64,000 nt of DNA from Enoplosus armatus. Its lineage: Eukaryota > Chordata > Actinopteri > Centrarchiformes > Enoplosidae. Location of the stretch: assembly GCF_043641665.1 (NCBI RefSeq), contig NC_092203.1:7858067-7922066 (forward strand), given 5' to 3'. Below, piece after piece: positions 45,816 through 64,000 of the stretch; position 1 is the first letter of the stretch; the number at the start of each line of letters is the position of its first letter. The translations under genes and the position numbers were made by a program. The notes beneath the pieces are model-generated. The model was not told the DNA's origin. It ran no database searches and saw only the letters and a program-made list of their open reading frames with translations.

Positions 45816-45889
45816 TGGCCCGTACGGGGATCGAACCCGCGACCTTGGCGTTATTAGCACCACGCTCTAACCAACTGAGCTAACCGGCC
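45816..45889 (-). tRNA. tRNA-Ile (anticodon AAU)
   Basis: The reverse complement folds as a complete 74-nt cloverleaf with an intact A box (TAGCTCAGTTGG) and B box (GGTTCGATCC), a seven-base anticodon loop CTAATAA carrying AAT, and no intron. The discriminator base is A. The acceptor stem has one G-G mismatch at its fifth pair, which human tRNA-Ile(AAU) also has as I recall it. A T4 Pol III terminator (AAAA at 45806-45809 on the plus strand) follows. It lies between the farp1 and chn1 promoters. Confidence 0.97.
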
Positions 45890-46188
45890 ATGAGCTCACA
45901 GAAAAAAACATTCAGTTTTATTAATAAATAATGCTGTTTTATTATTTTTGGTGCAGCCAGCTTGTTACCAAGAGAAGGCGAAAAAGTGACCCGGGTAAAC
46001 ATGCCCGCTTAGGTAACTTCGCTAGCGAGTTCACTTTTAAATACCAAACGTTCACACACGTTGCCTGTTACAAGAGCTAGGACACAATGTAACACAACTT
46101 AAATTAACTGTATTGTACAAAAAAAGCAAACTTTAAATCGGCAATGATGAATCGTCTTTCTTGTCAAGTAGTAGCATCAGCAAAGTCC

Positions 46189-46272
46189 GTTGCCATAGTT
46201 ACCCCGGAGAGAGGGCGAGACTGCTCACGTGACGCAGCAAGATGGCGACCACAATGTAGAATGGATGTGAAT
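46189..46272 (+). promoter_or_regulatory. chn1: chn1 core promoter and noncoding exon 1
   Basis: The region contains an imperfect RFX X-box-like sequence (GTTGCCATAGTTAC from 46189), a CACGTGAC E-box (46226-46233) and a YY1-type AAGATGGCGACC (46239-46250). YY1 sites of this kind often sit at start sites. A good donor, GTGAGT, follows 46272, and the next exon (46607) has a strong acceptor. The exact start site is inferred. Confidence 0.6.
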
Positions 46273-46606
46273 GTGAGTATTATTAGCTAACCGTTAGATT
46301 AATAAACCAGTGTATAATTTCACACTGTTGTGCCGCCGTAGTCGGCGCACTTAAATTTGTGTTACAAAGCAAATGTTTTCTTTTCAGTGTAATGTAAAAA
46401 ACATTAGTCTTGTCCGGTTTGTGCTCGCTTCAGCCCGCCAACTAAAGTAACGCTGACCGAATCCGCTAACGCTAGCTCTCTTATAATTTGAGCTTGGTCA
46501 TTTATTGTTTGTCGTTACTCAGCTGTTTTCACTTTAGCCAGGGTAGCTCACCACAGTCCGTGGCTGAATGCTCGTCCCTCATTCTCTTCTGCCTGCTCTC
46601 TTTCAG

Positions 46607-46694
46607 GATTTAAACTGAGTGGGTCCGTTTTGCTGGAAATTTGGATCTGCTGGTTAATTGTTCATCATCATCATCATCATATCACAGAATCAAG

Positions 46695-46713
<19 letters not shown>
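46607..46713 (+). CDS. chn1: chn1 exon 2: 5' UTR and alpha2 start codon
   Basis: Acceptor TTTCAG at 46601-46606. The start ATG at 46695-46697 is in good context (AAGATGG) and is followed by MALNVF and one base of Asp. The donor is GTAAGC. A short CAT repeat lies in the 5' UTR. Confidence 0.95.
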
Positions 46714-62250
<15,537 letters not shown>

Positions 62251-63970
62251 GAGAGCGGAGGGAAGTGATTCTTCCAGTGAGGAGAGGACAGACGGACAGA
62301 TTGGGATTTGTCCTCCTGTGAAAAGTTGGAAGTTGACTTTTTCCAAGAAAATGAAGAAGAAACATGCAAGATACCCGATGTCCTGCAAGAGAGGACAAAA
62401 AGTACACTACCTGTTTTTGTTTTTGTGAGGAGTGCATGGAAGGAACAATGAAGGAAAAAACTATTTGCAAGGAAGTAATGAATAAAAAAAAGAACTAGAT
62501 GGAAAGATGCAGTGTTTCCCTACATTTTAAATGTAAGCCGTGAGCAAAATTAAAAAAGTCAAACTCAATCAACAGACTTGAAGCTTCTACAGAAGAAAAA
62601 AAATGAATTACTGGAACACTGAATACTTGGAAGGACAGTATCTTCCAGCCTTACTTGATAGAAATCAACTATTATTATCTCCCTTGATCAAGAGAAGTAT
62701 GTTGGCTATCATAAGGAGAAATGAATAGTAGCATTACAACAGCACTACTTTGTCTATGTAGGGGAAACTCTGTGTGACCCATCTTCATGTTGATATCTTC
62801 TCCTTCTTAAATGGATCTCTTGACTGTTTTTAGTTTTCTTCACCAGACTTATTTTAGATCTCACTGTTGAGGGGTAAAAAAAAAATCAGCTTCCTTTTAA
62901 AAACCTTTGGTTAGCGTTTGGAACATTTACCACAGAAACCAAGTGATACTGACAGCCACAAGCTTATGAGAAAGTGTCACCTAGTGGTCACCAGTGGTTT
63001 CAGTGAAAAATGCAATAATGCTGTTTTGTAATCGATGTAATGAACAATGTTTTCCTCTGATTCTGGCGGTAAGAGATTATTTTGTTTCCCGTAGTGTCAA
63101 GGTATCCCTTTAACCCTCCTCGAGAGAAGAAAAAGAAGCACTGACTTCAGTACAGTAGACAGCTGGATGAATGACGAATGAATGGAAAACGTGAATCACT
63201 CACCCGTAATGCTAACACTAATTCCTCTGAATGGAACTTAAGTGACTTGGACCTATTGTGTTTTCATTCCTCTTTTATAACTCTTTACTTTTACAGCTCC
63301 ATCGACTGAAATGTAATTATACAGTAATCTTACACTAACAACGACGTCGCTTTTTAGTCGCTAACATAGAAGAAACAATGCCCACTTACCCTTTTTCATG
63401 TCATCATATTCTAAGATTTTGTTTACGAAATGTTTTCTTGTTGTATAATTACATCCAACAATGGAACTGATGGAGCTGTAAATTAAAATGTTTTTTTTTT
63501 TCTCACTGTCTTTAAACAAATCTGCATTGTCTCACTTCTCCACCGGCCTGCTTTGCCTCTGAAGGTGGAAACCTCTTGAAAAAATCACACAAATTCAGCA
63601 TCATGCGGCCCATTTAAAAGGAAGGTTTGGGAAAATCTCTGCAGCGAGCACACATACATCTCCCTCTGGGCTCCGAAACAGTGCTTTATGTTGTTTTTGC
63701 TTTGGTTTGTCATTTGTAAAAAGCAGTATTGTAATTAAGCAGTGTTAACAGGCAGATTTTGTGCTCAAAATACTAATTTGAAATTCTTGATCACTTGCCA
63801 GGATGCAGTTCAACACTAACAATTTCAAGGCCAGTCAACTTTATTGGCCCTGTGGGATAATTCAGACACACAGACGCATGCTCCAATGGCAAGAGCGGCT
63901 TTTGAACACCAGATTATTTGAAATCTTAATATCCTGTCTCTTCCCAAACAATTAAAGCAAAGGAAAAAAA
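62251..63970 (+). other. chn1: chn1 3' UTR
   Basis: AT-rich noncoding sequence follows the stop. An AATAAA signal stands at 62481-62486 and an ATTAAA at 63951-63956 next to an A-rich run, so short and long 3' ends are both possible. The end point is inferred. Confidence 0.55.
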
Positions 63971-64000
63971 AAAAAGAAAAACTCTTGTTAATTACTCTGT

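Noticed and set aside
46333..46352. GC-rich near-palindrome GCCGCCGTAGTCGGCGC in chn1 intron 1
   Set aside because: Pairing is only partial and it is probably ordinary promoter-proximal CpG-rich sequence.

Overview
The window is vertebrate nuclear DNA, most probably from a teleost fish and perhaps a percomorph. The genes are split by GT-AG introns. (TG)n/(CA)n microsatellites are dense. Several short interspersed repeats are of kinds common in fish genomes. The exon peptides match vertebrate FARP1 and CHN1 closely. No bacterial, viral or CRISPR-like feature is visible.

Two protein-coding genes stand head to head. On the minus strand, from about 44.9 kb down to the left edge, lies farp1 (FERM, RhoGEF and pleckstrin domain protein 1). 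One candidate noncoding exon and 22 coding exons can be placed. The gene runs out of the window inside the first PH domain, so the end of PH1 and all of PH2 are missing. On the plus strand, from about 46.2 kb to about 63.9 kb, lies a complete chn1 (alpha-chimaerin, a Rac GTPase-activating protein). Its 14 coding exons join in phase to give 459 residues, which is the length of human alpha2-chimaerin. A second internal start gives the shorter alpha1 form. Between the two promoters is an intact tRNA-Ile(AAU) gene on the minus strand.

Layout: 0.3-5.6 kb, farp1 DH and PH exons; 5.6-10.9 kb, a gene-free stretch that is either intron or the 3' UTR of a short farp1 form; 10.9-12.4 kb, a very large farp1 exon with its own stop codon; 12.8-21.1 kb, the FERM exons; 21.1-39.2 kb, an 18-kb intron with repeats and no gene that I can recognise; 39.2-39.5 kb, the farp1 start-codon exon; 44.7-46.3 kb, both promoters and the tRNA; 46.3-55.1 kb, the alpha2-specific N-terminus and SH2 exons of chn1; 57.7-58.9 kb, the alpha1 promoter and start; 59.6-62.3 kb, C1 and RhoGAP exons; then the chn1 3' UTR.

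Both genes act on Rho-family GTPases in neurons. FARP1 is a membrane-linked exchange-factor family protein, and alpha-chimaerin switches Rac off downstream of Eph and other guidance receptors.

The most striking observation is the farp1 exon at 10878-12431. It would end the protein just after the FERM/FA region, and its C-terminus resembles the C-terminus of FRMD7, a FARP paralogue without DH/PH domains. The coding exons up to and including it number twelve, the exon count known for FRMD7. The locus may therefore encode both a FARP1-type exchange factor and an FRMD7-type scaffold by alternative 3'-end choice.
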